From the NCBI GenBank assembly GCA_964400545.1, contig CAYNUG010000001.1, positions 46,238 through 110,237 on the forward strand: a stretch of DNA of 64,000 bases. The letters are read 5' to 3'. Positions 49,211-58,670 of the stretch are shown in pieces. The notes beneath the pieces are model-generated. The model made no database searches, had not been told where the DNA came from, and saw only the letters and a list, made by a program, of their open reading frames with translations. This DNA comes from UBA647 sp964400545. Lineage in GTDB: Bacteria; Acidobacteriota; Aminicenantia; UBA2199. Position 1 is the first letter of the stretch, and each line of letters starts with the position of its first letter. A program made the translations under genes and the position numbers.

Positions 49211-50310
49211 AAATATTCTACCTCCTCAAGAAAGAATTTTTAGAGATCTTCAGGCAAAGAGAATTGCTGTTCATGATAATAATTGCACCTGTGTTCCAAC
49301 TTATAATTATGGGATATATTGTCACTACTGACATAAAAAATGTTCCTGTCGGAATAATTGATCTCTCAACATCAAGATCGACCGAAAGGATCATAAACAG
49401 GATCACCGGATCTGATCTTTTCGATGTCAAATCTATCTCCAAAGTAAATAAAGATACGGTAAAAGAATTAAAGGAAGGAGATGTTAATGCAGTTATACTT
49501 TTCCGGAACCCCCTGAAAACAGGAAATGTTATGCCCGGATATCCTGAGATACAGATACTTATGGATGGAGTCGATTCCAACTCTTCCAGAATAGCAGCAG
49601 GATATTTTAACGGAATAATAAAGAATTTTATCCTTGATGATCTGGATTACCTGGGAATCTCACCAATAATTAAGGGGAAATCCCTGATACGATTCAACCC
49701 TGAACTAAGAAGCATTAATTACATGGGGCCAGGGATTGTGGCTCTTCTACTGACCACGATCACTCTTTTTATAACATCCATTTCGCTGGTACGTGAAAAA
49801 GAACAGCAGACTATCGATACACTCCTTATATCAAGGCTGCGTCCCTATGAGATCTATCTGGGGAAAGCTCTTCCGATGGGCATTGTCGGACTTATAGACA
49901 TGGGAATTGGAGTTTTTGTTGCCGTGATATGGTTCAACATTCCCGTGAGAGGAAGTATGCTGACGCTCCTGCTCTCTTCGGGTATATATCTGACAGCAAT
50001 GCTCTCCTACGGGATGTTGATATCCATATTCTCCACATCCCAGCAACAGTCACTCTTCTTCTCATGGTTCTCACTGATCACATTTATTCTTCTGTCCGGC
50101 CTGTTCACTCCTGTCGAGAATATTCCCGGAGGACTCAAATGGCTTGTCAGTATTAATCCTTTAAGCTACCTTATAAAAATAATAAGGGAGATATTTCTAA
50201 AGGGGAATGGATTGGGACAATTTTACAGTGATCTTTTATATCTTGGATTGATAGCCGTCGTAATCTCAGCTATTTCTATCTTCAATTTCAAAAGATTTAT
50301 ATCAAAATAA
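49207..50310 (+). CDS. ABC-2 type permease 2 (YbhR-like)
   Basis: 367 residues with the same fold as permease 1: a helix at 21-42, periplasmic domain, then VREKEQQTIDTLLISRLRPYEIYLGKALP and five helices ending LSGLFTPVENIPGGLKWLVSINPLSYLIKIIREIFLKG. It is the last gene of the TetR operon and overlaps permease 1 by four bases. The substrate is unknown; drugs or amphipathic compounds are likely. Confidence 0.9.
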   Translation: MKIFYLLKKEFLEIFRQRELLFMIIIAPVFQLIIMGYIVTTDIKNVPVGIIDLSTSRSTERIINRITGSDLFDVKSISKVNKDTVKELKEGDVNAVILFRNPLKTGNVMPGYPEIQILMDGVDSNSSRIAAGYFNGIIKNFILDDLDYLGISPIIKGKSLIRFNPELRSINYMGPGIVALLLTTITLFITSISLVREKEQQTIDTLLISRLRPYEIYLGKALPMGIVGLIDMGIGVFVAVIWFNIPVRGSMLTLLLSSGIYLTAMLSYGMLISIFSTSQQQSLFFSWFSLITFILLSGLFTPVENIPGGLKWLVSINPLSYLIKIIREIFLKGNGLGQFYSDLLYLGLIAVVISAISIFNFKRFISK

Positions 50311-50359
50311 GTTATGAAATACAGGGTTCAGATCATTTCAACAACTATGAAGAATTTTT

Positions 50360-50389
50360 TGCAACTTTTTAACAGATTCCCAAGTCTAA
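50360..50389 (+). promoter_or_regulatory. ECF-type promoter candidate upstream of the sigma factor gene
   Basis: TGCAAC (50360-50365) followed by TTTTT, then GTCTAA (50384-50389) after 18 bases: the AAC / GTC pattern known for extracytoplasmic function sigma factors. It ends 10 bases before the ATG. Autoregulation of the operon is implied. Confidence 0.5.
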
Positions 50390-50399
50390 AGAGTGTAAG

Positions 50400-50924
50400 A
50401 TGAATGAACTTATCAATAAGCTAAAACAGAAGGATGAGTCTGCGCTTAAAGAGGTAATGAAAATATACAAAGGTCAAATATTCAATTATCTTCTCTTAAT
50501 GCTCGGTAACAGAGAGCAAGCTGAGGAGTTGACACAGGACACATTTGTAAGAGTCTATTTCAAAGCAAGTTCTCTAAGGACAGAGAACCTGAAAGCATGG
50601 ATATATAAAATTGCAACAAATCTCGCTCTTTCAGAATTTAGAAAAAAAAGAATAAAACATCTCTTCTCACTCAAGGACGTTAACGAGATCCATTATTCAT
50701 ACGATCAGAAACTGGGGGAGAATATAATTATTGAAGAAGCTTTGTCCAATCTCCCCGAGAAATACAAAATACCGCTGATCATGAAAGAGGTTGACAATTT
50801 CTCATTTGAGGAAATGTCGGACATTTTGAAGAAACCTGTTGGAACTCTTAAATCTCTTGTGTTCAGAGGAAAAGAAAAAATGAGAAATAAATTAAAAATA
50901 CAGCTCGGAGGAAACAATGGATAG
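50400..50924 (+). CDS. ECF-type RNA polymerase sigma factor
   Basis: 174 residues with sigma2 (IFNYLLLMLGNREQAEELTQDTFVRVYFKASS and ENLKAWIYKIATNLALSEFRKKR) and sigma4 (LPEKYKIPLIMKEVDNFSFEEMSDILKKPVGTLKSLVFRGKEKM) domains. Upstream lies an ECF-like promoter. It overlaps the small membrane protein gene by eight bases, which probably encodes its regulator. No Shine-Dalgarno is visible. Confidence 0.92.
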   Translation: MNELINKLKQKDESALKEVMKIYKGQIFNYLLLMLGNREQAEELTQDTFVRVYFKASSLRTENLKAWIYKIATNLALSEFRKKRIKHLFSLKDVNEIHYSYDQKLGENIIIEEALSNLPEKYKIPLIMKEVDNFSFEEMSDILKKPVGTLKSLVFRGKEKMRNKLKIQLGGNNG

Positions 50925-51249
50925 CAAAAATAACATTTTCAGAGACTATATCCGAACGGAACATCTTGATGAAGAATTCGAAAATTCAGTATTCCTGAAG
51001 ATCAAAAAAAAGAAGAAACAGAGGACCATTGCATTATCCTCGCTCGGAGCTTTTTTACTTGGAGGTATTCTTTTTGTTTCCGGAAATATATTCTTCCCCG
51101 GTAAGAACACTCAGCTATTGACAAAAAGAGAAACATTCACCAGAGAAGATGTGCCTTTAACTGACTATGTGATTTTTGCAGCATCAGATGAGTCCAACAA
51201 CTATGTGATAGAACAGGTTGGTAACTTTGAAGATCAGGGTACAATATAG
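50917..51249 (+). CDS. Small membrane protein, putative anti-sigma factor
   Basis: 110 residues: hydrophilic N terminus (1-37), one membrane helix (about 38-58), short periplasmic tail. The size, topology and overlap with the ECF sigma gene suggest an anti-sigma factor, but no zinc anti-sigma HxxxCxxC motif is present. It precedes the HtrA-like gene by 10 bases. Confidence 0.65.
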   Translation: MDSKNNIFRDYIRTEHLDEEFENSVFLKIKKKKKQRTIALSSLGAFLLGGILFVSGNIFFPGKNTQLLTKRETFTREDVPLTDYVIFAASDESNNYVIEQVGNFEDQGTI

Positions 51250-51259
51250 GAGGTAATCG

Positions 51260-52942
51260 ATGAAGAAAATAATACTTATCGTATATATGGTTCTGATATT
51301 CCTGTTTATAAGATTAAACAGTACTGAACTTAGAACCGGTTCCAACAGCAATGTAAAGAAAGCACTGACAAAGATATCTCCATCAGTTGTCAAAGTCGTG
51401 ACACAGAATCACAGGAGATATATTGCTACTGGTGTTGCTATCGAACCGGATCTCGTACTATCCAATATAATGGTCCTAAATCATCCTTTCGACCGGATAT
51501 ATATAGAGACCATGAATGGGAAAACCTTTGATGTTAAAATAGTTGGAAAAGATAAGAATTCATCTCTTATCCTCCTCCGGACCAGGAAAAAAGTACTTAA
51601 ACCTGTGAAAACAGGAAAATCACCCGTAACAGGTGACTGGGTCGGATTGGTCGGTGTTTTTTACAAACAATTTCCTTTCATTAACCAGGGAATAATAAGC
51701 GGAAGCAGCAAAAGCAACCTGATCCTGAACGCCACTGTTGCCCCAGGTTCGACCGGAGGTGCTGTAGTCAACAGAAAAGGTGAATTCATCGGGATCATCA
51801 GAGGTGTTTTCGGATACAAATTTTTCCCGCAGTATATTTTCAAAAATGATCATTCCGAACTTAAGATAGTTTCATCCGTACGTGGTGGAAATGATCTTTG
51901 TTATGCTATTCCGTCCAATTGGGTTTTCCGTATAGCAAAAGACCTTAAAAAATTCGGATATGTTAGACGAGGGTGGCTCGGAATAAGTATTTCCAGTAAT
52001 GAAAGAGATTTTGTGAGGGTGGATCGTGTTGTAAAAAATTCACCTGCAGATATCGGTGGTATCCTGCGGGGGGACAGAATAATCAGCATCTCCGGAAAAA
52101 AGATAAAAACTCCTGCCAACTTGTCGGAAAGCATTAGAATGCTTAGACCCGGAAATAAAATATTCATGACGTTGAACCGGAATGGAAAACAATTAAAAAT
52201 AAATATTAAACTTGAAGAACTAAAACGCAGAGAGAACAAGCTTTTAAGGATCAAAGAAGAGGAACTTGCAAATAGAATTTCAAAAATGCCGGAGTTTATC
52301 GGATCATTGCCAAAGATCAAGAACTACACTTTTGAATTTTCAGGATCACTCACACTTGGAGTTGATGTTATCCCTCTTACTACGGAACTGGCAAAAGAAT
52401 TCAAAGTGAAATCCGGAAACGGACTCCTGGTGTCAAGAACCAATTCGCAGAACCATACCGATGATACACAACTTAAAGTTGGAGATATCCTGATAAATTC
52501 CAATGGTATTAAATTGACAAAGATCTCAGATCTTGCAAGATCATTAAGCCATATAAAACCAAAAGAGAAAATAAAGATAAAATTGATCAGGAAAGGCAGA
52601 ATGATCGAATCGGTAATTACTCCTTCGGTACTCAGCTACAAGACCCGTCTTCTTGATGAGTTTAAAAGAAAATTTTCCGATGCCAGATTCTGGATGGAGA
52701 AACAACAACAATTGAGAATGAAAGAAGAGATTGATAAGCAGAAGAAAATGAAATTGAAAGAAGAAGTACTCATGAAAAAAGAGGACATGGAACTTCGCAA
52801 AGAATTGGAGAGGGACCGGAAAGAACATCTTGAGAAATACAAATTAGAAATAGAGCGCCTTATTAAAGAAAAAAAAGCGATTGAAGAAGAACTGAAAAAA
52901 ATAAAAAAAGAAAAAGATGACCCCGGAAAACCGCAGAGCTGA
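51260..52942 (+). CDS. HtrA/DegP-like protein with inactive protease domain, two PDZ domains and coiled coil
   Basis: 560 residues: signal peptide (1-20), a trypsin-like domain (35-215), two PDZ domains (about 232-320 with RRGWLGISI and 345-455) and a Lys/Glu-rich coiled coil (480-560). The triad is lost: TNNHVV-like site reads SNIMVLN (His to Met71), the Asp site reads KNSSLILL (Ser102), and GNSGG reads GSTGGA (Thr165). The protein is therefore likely a binding or sensor protein rather than a protease. RBS AGGAGG. Its position behind an ECF sigma factor and membrane protein suggests an envelope-stress sensing set. Confidence 0.85.
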   Translation: MKKIILIVYMVLIFLFIRLNSTELRTGSNSNVKKALTKISPSVVKVVTQNHRRYIATGVAIEPDLVLSNIMVLNHPFDRIYIETMNGKTFDVKIVGKDKNSSLILLRTRKKVLKPVKTGKSPVTGDWVGLVGVFYKQFPFINQGIISGSSKSNLILNATVAPGSTGGAVVNRKGEFIGIIRGVFGYKFFPQYIFKNDHSELKIVSSVRGGNDLCYAIPSNWVFRIAKDLKKFGYVRRGWLGISISSNERDFVRVDRVVKNSPADIGGILRGDRIISISGKKIKTPANLSESIRMLRPGNKIFMTLNRNGKQLKINIKLEELKRRENKLLRIKEEELANRISKMPEFIGSLPKIKNYTFEFSGSLTLGVDVIPLTTELAKEFKVKSGNGLLVSRTNSQNHTDDTQLKVGDILINSNGIKLTKISDLARSLSHIKPKEKIKIKLIRKGRMIESVITPSVLSYKTRLLDEFKRKFSDARFWMEKQQQLRMKEEIDKQKKMKLKEEVLMKKEDMELRKELERDRKEHLEKYKLEIERLIKEKKAIEEELKKIKKEKDDPGKPQS

Positions 52943-52953
52943 TAATCCTTCCC

Positions 52954-52976
52954 GCCTTGTAGAGGGCTACTTTTTT
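52954..52976 (+). terminator. Weak terminator between HtrA-like gene and bcp
   Basis: GCCTT-GTAG-AGGGC stem followed by TAC and six T residues. The short stem makes the call tentative; it overlaps the last codon of the convergent bcp. Confidence 0.35.
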
Positions 52977-53449
52977 ATCATTTCATCAAGTTTATTATCA
53001 ACCGCTTCAACATGCCCTTTCACTTTAACTGAACTCCAGGAATGAGCTATCTTCATGTCAGGTGAAATTATAAAAGTAGATCGTACAACTCCAAAATACT
53101 CTCTGCCATAATTCTTTTTTAATCTCCAGACACCGTATTTTTTGAGAGCATTCTTGTCGGGATCACTGAGAAGAGTAATGCTCAGATCCTTTTTCTCAAT
53201 AAAATTTCTGTGACTTTTCGTAGAATCGGGGCTTACTCCCAAGATTTCGATCCCTTTTTTTTTAAATTCATCTTTAATGCCGGAAAATTCAATTGCTTCG
53301 GTCGTACATCCCGGCGTGTTATCTTTCGGGTAGAAATAGAGGACGATCCATTTCCCTTTCAGCAAACTGATAGAAAAATCGTTATCATCCTGATCTTTTA
53401 TTGTAAAATCAGGAGCATTATCTCCATTTTCAAGTTTTTTATCCGTCAT
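52967..53449 (-). CDS. bcp: Thioredoxin-dependent peroxiredoxin, Bcp/PrxQ type
   Basis: Reduces peroxides. The peroxidatic Cys is in YFYPKDNTPGCTTE. The usual resolving Cys five residues later (CTTEACEF) is Ile here (CTTEAIEF), so this is a 1-Cys form or uses another resolving thiol. 160 residues. SD GGGAGA precedes the ATG. Confidence 0.92.
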   Translation of the reverse strand: MTDKKLENGDNAPDFTIKDQDDNDFSISLLKGKWIVLYFYPKDNTPGCTTEAIEFSGIKDEFKKKGIEILGVSPDSTKSHRNFIEKKDLSITLLSDPDKNALKKYGVWRLKKNYGREYFGVVRSTFIISPDMKIAHSWSSVKVKGHVEAVDNKLDEMIKK

Positions 53450-53547
53450 TTTGTCTCCCTCGAAAAATCTAGACTACCATACTGATACCGGTAATTTCAA
53501 GTAATGATATTTATATCCTAAACTATCAGAACGAATTACAATTAAAA

Positions 53548-53563
53548 GGGGACAGGCACTTTT
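53548..53563 (+). repeat. Interspersed repeat unit GGGGACAGGCACTTTT (copy 2)
   Basis: Identical to the copy at 1151-1166; located in the spacer upstream of the Fe-S oxidoreductase gene. Confidence 0.7.
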
Positions 53564-53631
53564 TGTGGATTTTCTGATTGCGTCTACGTTGTCTATTTGT
53601 TAAACTTAAAAATTATTCTAAGGAGTTACAT

Positions 53632-55587
53632 ATGCTGACTTTTATTGAATCTATTATTTTTACTATTCTGCTTATTTTTACAATATGGTTCTTTTTTACT
53701 CCGGTCATCTACAGAATCAAACTGGTAAAACTTGGTCAAAAGGAAGAAAGATTTAACAATCCGGTTAAGAGAGTAGCAAATGCTGTTGCAAACTTTTTTC
53801 TCCTGATCTGCTCTATCAAGCGAGAACGGATCGTTACCGGTATCGCCCACATATTTCTCCTTTACGGATCGTTAACATTTGATACTATATCTGTTTACCA
53901 TATACTTGAGGGATTTAATAAAAACATTCACCCTGCAAATTTCCACGTAATAATTGCCGATTCCATTTCCATCATGGTTCTCCTCGCTACACTTTTCTTC
54001 ATTATCAAGCGGTACGTTGTAAGGAAATCATCTTATACTTACGGGACAATGGAGTCCCCTATTATTTACACACTGCTAATTACAGTTACACTGACATTTC
54101 TCCTTTATGAGGGTTCTTCCATTGCATTTCATTCCGGAAGAGAAAGCGCAGCTTTCATAGGAAAAATTGTTGCCGGCTGGCTACCATCATCATGGTTAAT
54201 GGTTAAGATATCCTGGTGGCTTCATATTCTCAATGTATTTGCTTTTATCCTTTACGTTCCCAGATCAAAATATATGCATATGTTCATGGGACCGTTAAAT
54301 ATAACTTTTAAAAGTGAACAGCCTACTTCTTATTTGAGAACTGTTAATCTTGAAACTGCAGAAAGTTTCGGCATAACTTCTTATGAGGATATGGGTTGGA
54401 AAGATCTTTTTGACGGTTTCGCCTGTATCGATTGCGGCCGTTGCACTGATTACTGCCCTGCAGCACAAACAGGCAAAGAATTATCGCCAAAAACGATCAT
54501 CACTAAAATGAGGGATGATCTCCTTATTGAAGGGGGGAAAAAACTAAAAGATCAGGAATATCAGCTCCCGCCCCTGATGGATCGAATTTTTAAAGATGAG
54601 GAAATATGGAGCTGTACAACCTGCGGAATATGCATGGAAGTTTGTCCCGTCAAGAATGAACATATTCCTAAGATAATCGGTTTAAGACAGAGCAGGGTTC
54701 TTATGGAAGCAAAATTTCCTGAAGTGTTTAACCAGTTCTTTAAAAACCTGGAAACGAACAGCAATCCATGGGGTTTCGGTTCTTCCACCAGAGGAGAATG
54801 GAGCGATGGTTCTGAAGTAAGAAAAGCTGTTGATAACCCTGATGCGGAAATACTTTATTGGGTAGGCTGTGCAGGATCTTTCGATGACAGAAATAAAAAA
54901 GTAACAAAGGCCATGATCTCAATTCTCAATAAAGCAGATATTGATTATGCAATTCTGGGTAACGAAGAAAATTGTTGCGGTGACCCCGCAAGAAGAGCAG
55001 GAAACGAGTATCTTTTCCAAATGATGGCTTCCCAAAATATTGAAACACTAATGAGATACAAATTCAAAAAAATAGTAACAACCTGTCCTCACGGGTTCAA
55101 TTTATTCAAAAATGAATATAACGATATCGCAAAATTGACTGGAATTGATTTTGAAATGCCTGAAGTGATTCACCATTCTGAATACATCAATGAGTTGATC
55201 ACACGGGGAAAACTTATCCTTAAAAAAGAGAAAGGGAAAACCGTCACCTTCCACGACCCGTGCTACCTCGGCCGTCATAACAATATCTATCAACAACCCA
55301 GAGATGTGATCAAAAGCACAGGTCTTAACATTAAAGAGATGAAGAACAGCAAAAGTCACAGCTTCTGTTGCGGCGGAGGCGGAAGCCTGATGTGGGCTGA
55401 AGAGGACAAGGGAGAAAGGATCAACCATATGAGAACTGACGAAATCCTGAAAACCGGAGTCGATACTGTTTGCACTTCCTGCCCTTTCTGTGCAACTATG
55501 ATTACAGACGGTATTAAAGATAAGGAAAAAGAGGAGTCGGTAAGAGTTAAAGATATAGCTGAAATTGTTGCTGAAAGTATGGAGTAA
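53632..55587 (+). CDS. Membrane-bound Fe-S oxidoreductase (HdrD/GlpC-like, DUF224 type)
   Basis: 651 residues with an N-terminal heme-type membrane part (about 5-220, NarI-like with several His), two [4Fe-4S] motifs CIDCGRCTDYCP and CTTCGICMEVCP, and two CCG domains (NCCGDPARR; FCCGGGGS). Such proteins pass electrons between ETF or other donors and quinones; DUF224 versions serve acyl-CoA oxidation in syntrophs. The start is ATG 53632, after AAGGAG; the ATG-initiated longer reading from 53578 is not favoured. No etf gene is adjacent. Confidence 0.9.
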   Translation: MLTFIESIIFTILLIFTIWFFFTPVIYRIKLVKLGQKEERFNNPVKRVANAVANFFLLICSIKRERIVTGIAHIFLLYGSLTFDTISVYHILEGFNKNIHPANFHVIIADSISIMVLLATLFFIIKRYVVRKSSYTYGTMESPIIYTLLITVTLTFLLYEGSSIAFHSGRESAAFIGKIVAGWLPSSWLMVKISWWLHILNVFAFILYVPRSKYMHMFMGPLNITFKSEQPTSYLRTVNLETAESFGITSYEDMGWKDLFDGFACIDCGRCTDYCPAAQTGKELSPKTIITKMRDDLLIEGGKKLKDQEYQLPPLMDRIFKDEEIWSCTTCGICMEVCPVKNEHIPKIIGLRQSRVLMEAKFPEVFNQFFKNLETNSNPWGFGSSTRGEWSDGSEVRKAVDNPDAEILYWVGCAGSFDDRNKKVTKAMISILNKADIDYAILGNEENCCGDPARRAGNEYLFQMMASQNIETLMRYKFKKIVTTCPHGFNLFKNEYNDIAKLTGIDFEMPEVIHHSEYINELITRGKLILKKEKGKTVTFHDPCYLGRHNNIYQQPRDVIKSTGLNIKEMKNSKSHSFCCGGGGSLMWAEEDKGERINHMRTDEILKTGVDTVCTSCPFCATMITDGIKDKEKEESVRVKDIAEIVAESME

Positions 55588-55599
55588 TCTGAATTTAAA

Positions 55600-56403
55600 C
55601 TAAGACCCGAGGGTAATCATTTCAACTTTGCTGATCTTTTTCCCGAGGAATATCTCCCCTACCCTTTTGAACCTATCCGGGAAGTCGGTTACAAAAAATT
55701 CGTCTTCATTATTACTTTTCTCGGAATCGTTAAGCCAGCCCATTTTTTCTAATATGGTTTGTGTCCTGCTTGCCATTACTTCCGCTGAATCTATAAGTTT
55801 GATCTCCGGGCCCATCACTTTTGCTATTGCACTTTTAAGAACCGGATAGTGAGTACAACCGAGAACAAGTGTCTTAATACCTTTTCTTTTAAGAGGAACA
55901 AGATATTCCTTAATTATAAGATCCGTTACTTTATGATCTATCCAACCCTCTTCAACCAGCGGTACGAACAGGGGGCAGTCCATTGATACTATTTCGGCAT
56001 CTGGATCTTTTTTAAGAATTGATCTCTCATATGCTCCTGAAGAAATGGTGGCGGTAGTCCCAATAACACCGATCTTCTTCTCTTTATTCTCAACAGCCGC
56101 TTCGGAACCCGGATCGATAACACCCATGACAGGAATATCCAGCAGATCCTTTAGATGAGGAACTGCATACGAAGAGGATGAATTACAAGCAATCACAATT
56201 ATTTTCACACCCTTTTCTGTCAGAAATTTCGAATTTTCTTCGGAGAATTTTATTATTGTTTCAGGTGACTTCGTCCCATAGGGTAAATGTGCTGTATCAC
56301 CGAGATAAATAACTTTTTCATTAGGCATTTTTTCTTTGACAGCCTTATAAACGGTGAGCCCACCGATACCTGAATCAAATATTCCGATCGCTTTGCTATT
56401 CAT
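55600..56403 (-). CDS. murI: Glutamate racemase
   Basis: Makes D-glutamate for peptidoglycan. IGIFDSGIGGLTV, the catalytic Cys in IACNSSSSYAV and the second in LVLGCTHYP, and GVIDPGSEAAV are all intact; 267 residues. It overlaps the GerMN gene by four bases, in a cell-wall operon with the amidase. Confidence 0.95.
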   Translation of the reverse strand: MNSKAIGIFDSGIGGLTVYKAVKEKMPNEKVIYLGDTAHLPYGTKSPETIIKFSEENSKFLTEKGVKIIVIACNSSSSYAVPHLKDLLDIPVMGVIDPGSEAAVENKEKKIGVIGTTATISSGAYERSILKKDPDAEIVSMDCPLFVPLVEEGWIDHKVTDLIIKEYLVPLKRKGIKTLVLGCTHYPVLKSAIAKVMGPEIKLIDSAEVMASRTQTILEKMGWLNDSEKSNNEDEFFVTDFPDRFKRVGEIFLGKKISKVEMITLGS

Positions 56404-56975
56404 CTTTTGAAATATTTGTAATTTGGAAGAAACGAATTCTCTAGATCAAGATGGCCTGATAATGTTTTATATTCATTCCCGGCTACCAGGATCTTCACTT
56501 TTTTGATCTCTTTGAAATTATAACAGAGGTTATTTACAAAGAAATATATGAACTCGATTTCTCCTCTGGATCCTCCCGGAAAATTAATCATTGTCTCTTC
56601 ATTAAAGTCCAGAACCGCTGTTTGTTTATCATCAATATAGAACATACTTTGCAACCTTGCCTGATCAGGAAACGGCGCGACATAATTCGATGCTTCAGAC
56701 ATCATCAGGTCAATGAAACTTTTTATAAATTCAATTCGATCTTCTTTTTTATCGATCTCATAATCTCTGGGAATGAACAGAGACGAACGGTTGGTTAAAA
56801 AAAAAATCCTGACCTTTTCAAGTTCAGGAACAGTTTCCTCTGTAACTTTGTTATCTCCTTTTTTATCTTCGATAGCTCTTCTGAACGTTCCGCTTGAACT
56901 CAGATAAATGATCAGTGATGTGACAAAAAATATGACAGCAAGGCTTATCAGAATATAAATTATCTTTTTGCTCAT
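56400..56975 (-). CDS. GerMN-domain membrane protein
   Basis: 191 residues: a membrane anchor (5-27) and a C-terminal domain with RLQSMFYIDDKQTAVLDFNEETM and GEIEFIYFFVNNL, the GerMN fold pattern. It overlaps murI and the amidase gene, forming amidase-GerMN-murI. In other bacteria the domain accompanies cell-wall amidases. Probably periplasmic. Confidence 0.82.
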   Translation of the reverse strand: MSKKIIYILISLAVIFFVTSLIIYLSSSGTFRRAIEDKKGDNKVTEETVPELEKVRIFFLTNRSSLFIPRDYEIDKKEDRIEFIKSFIDLMMSEASNYVAPFPDQARLQSMFYIDDKQTAVLDFNEETMINFPGGSRGEIEFIYFFVNNLCYNFKEIKKVKILVAGNEYKTLSGHLDLENSFLPNYKYFKR

Positions 56976-58129
56976 TTATAAGTTGAATTATGGTAGTAAA
57001 TATATTTTGAAACACCTGAATAAATTGATCCGGCAACTTTTTCAAGAAATGAATCATCCAGAAGCCTGTTCTCTTCATATTTGTTTGAAACAAATGCTAT
57101 CTCAATCAGTACTGCCGGCATTGAAGCCCTCATCAGGACTATGAATGGAGCTTGCTTTACTCCTCTATTTCTGGTGTTCAGCAGAACATTCAATTCGTTC
57201 TGGATATAGTCTGCCAATCTGCTTGATTCCCGGATATGTTCTGCCTGTGCCATACTCCAAAGTATCATTTTAAGATCATCATCCTCCGGGACATCATTAA
57301 ATCCGTTAAAAGAATCATTCTCTTTCATCGCAAGCTGCATAGAATTTTTATCCGTAGCTTTCAGACTTACAAAATACGTCTCCGGTCCCCTTGCCGATTT
57401 CCTGTAGGAAGAATTCACATGAACAGAAAGAAATAACTGTGCATTCTGATTGTTTGCTTTTGCAACTCGGGAATCAAGAGCAACTTCAACATCAGATTGA
57501 CGTGTCATCACTACTCTGACACCTAATTTCAGTTCAATTAATTTCTTTAACTTCTTACTCACTTTCAGTGTTATATCCTTCTCTCTGGTATTTTTAGCTC
57601 CAACAGCCCCAAGATCACTCCCACCATGTCCGGGATCAATACATATAACCTCAATAGATCTGTGTCCTCTCTTGCCTGATCTCACATCAGAAATCTCAAT
57701 GTTATTACTACTATCTGCACCTTCAGTAACAAGGGCTGGCGTTTCTGACCCCTCTACATCGGGTATTGTTTTAACGTCAAAAACAACTCTGTATGGATTA
57801 TGCAGAATAAAAGTCTTTGTAATATCGAACCTTTTTCTACCCTTTACCCTAATCCCGACATTTCCATCTTTTGTTATATTTTCAACTCTGATTAATAGTT
57901 CAGAACCTGACAAATCCGATCTGAGTAATAAGTTTTCATGCTGATCTTTTAAAAGAAGGGTAAGATCCTTTTTTGATCCCCGCTCCATCTCATATGAAAA
58001 ATCTTTATTGCTCTCAAACACTATCCTGATAAAATCACTATGATCGAAAGTTCTTATCTTGATCGAAAGCGGAAAGATATAGGATGCAACCACCAACGTA
58101 TATGTTAAGAAAAAATAAAATTTCTTCAT
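56972..58129 (-). CDS. N-acetylmuramoyl-L-alanine amidase (AMIN plus Amidase_3)
   Basis: Periplasmic peptidoglycan amidase for daughter-cell separation. The signal peptide is in MKKFYFFLTYTLVVASYIF; an AMIN domain (about 30-130) is followed by the zinc amidase with CIDPGHGGSDLGAVG, the Glu of TLKVSKKLKKLIE-region motif, SVHVNSS and IEIAFVSN. 385 residues. A longer reading from 58240 runs into tmRNA and is not used; ATG is at 58129, only 14 bases after the tmRNA 3' end. Confidence 0.9.
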   Translation of the reverse strand: MKKFYFFLTYTLVVASYIFPLSIKIRTFDHSDFIRIVFESNKDFSYEMERGSKKDLTLLLKDQHENLLLRSDLSGSELLIRVENITKDGNVGIRVKGRKRFDITKTFILHNPYRVVFDVKTIPDVEGSETPALVTEGADSSNNIEISDVRSGKRGHRSIEVICIDPGHGGSDLGAVGAKNTREKDITLKVSKKLKKLIELKLGVRVVMTRQSDVEVALDSRVAKANNQNAQLFLSVHVNSSYRKSARGPETYFVSLKATDKNSMQLAMKENDSFNGFNDVPEDDDLKMILWSMAQAEHIRESSRLADYIQNELNVLLNTRNRGVKQAPFIVLMRASMPAVLIEIAFVSNKYEENRLLDDSFLEKVAGSIYSGVSKYIYYHNSTYK

Positions 58130-58143
58130 CAGCTCAGGTAAAC

Positions 58144-58485
58144 TGGAGGCGGCGGGAGTTGAACCCGCGTCCAATAAGGACTCAATCAAAGTTTCTACAG
58201 ATATATTTTGTTTTTTTATGCCCCACAGATAAAAAAACAAACAAAAAGCCCTGCGGGAGTCTTTATCAGATTTTCGTCCACAACAGAGTCAAAGACAACT
58301 CTGTGCAGCTTATCCTGCAAAATGACGCCCCGGAGATCCAGCAGGAAAAGACAACCGGAACGGCAACATTAATTATGCTGCGAGTGCAAAATCGTTTGCG
58401 TTTCTTTTTTTGAGTATTTTAGCGAGATGCTCAGCTCAATCTGCTGCTTTGACATAATCAATACTGTCGAACCCATTTCGCCCCC
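58144..58485 (-). ncRNA. ssrA: tmRNA (ssrA)
   Basis: 342 bases on the minus strand. The 5' end GGGGGCG pairs with the 3' end CGCCTCC, discriminator A at 58144, CCA not encoded. The 5' part GAAATGGGTTCGACAGT and the 3' T-arm GGGTTCAACTCCC are canonical. The tag frame is GCA AAC GAT TTT GCA CTC GCA GCA TAA, encoding ANDFALAA, somewhat short but ending in the ALAA proteolysis signal. Confidence 0.95.
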
Positions 58486-58496
58486 GAAATGGGATA

Positions 58497-58573
58497 TGGC
58501 GGGGCCGACGAGACTCGAACTCGCGGCCTCTGGCGTGACAGGCCAGCGTTCTAACCAACTGAACTACGACCCC
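58497..58573 (-). tRNA. tRNA-Asp (GTC anticodon)
   Basis: 77 bases including encoded CCA (58497-58499). Acceptor GGGGTCG pairs with CGGCCCC, discriminator G, anticodon loop CTGTCAC, T-loop TTCGAGT. Lies 11 bases before tmRNA. Confidence 0.95.
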
Positions 58574-58585
58574 GCTCATTAAACC

Positions 58586-58658
58586 TGGGCGATAGAGGAC
58601 TTGAACCTCTGACCCTCGGCGTGTAAAACCGATGCTCTTCCAGCTGAGCTAATCGCCC
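58586..58658 (-). tRNA. tRNA-Val (TAC anticodon)
   Basis: 73 bases; acceptor GGGCGAT pairs with ATCGCCC, discriminator A at 58586, anticodon loop TTTACAC, CCA not encoded. It heads the tRNA-Val, tRNA-Asp, tmRNA cluster. Confidence 0.95.
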
Positions 58659-58670
58659 TTTCAAAATCAT

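Noticed and set aside
56972..58240. Longer amidase start at 58240.
   Set aside because: The extra 37 residues lie in tmRNA; a signal peptide starts exactly at the ATG at 58129.
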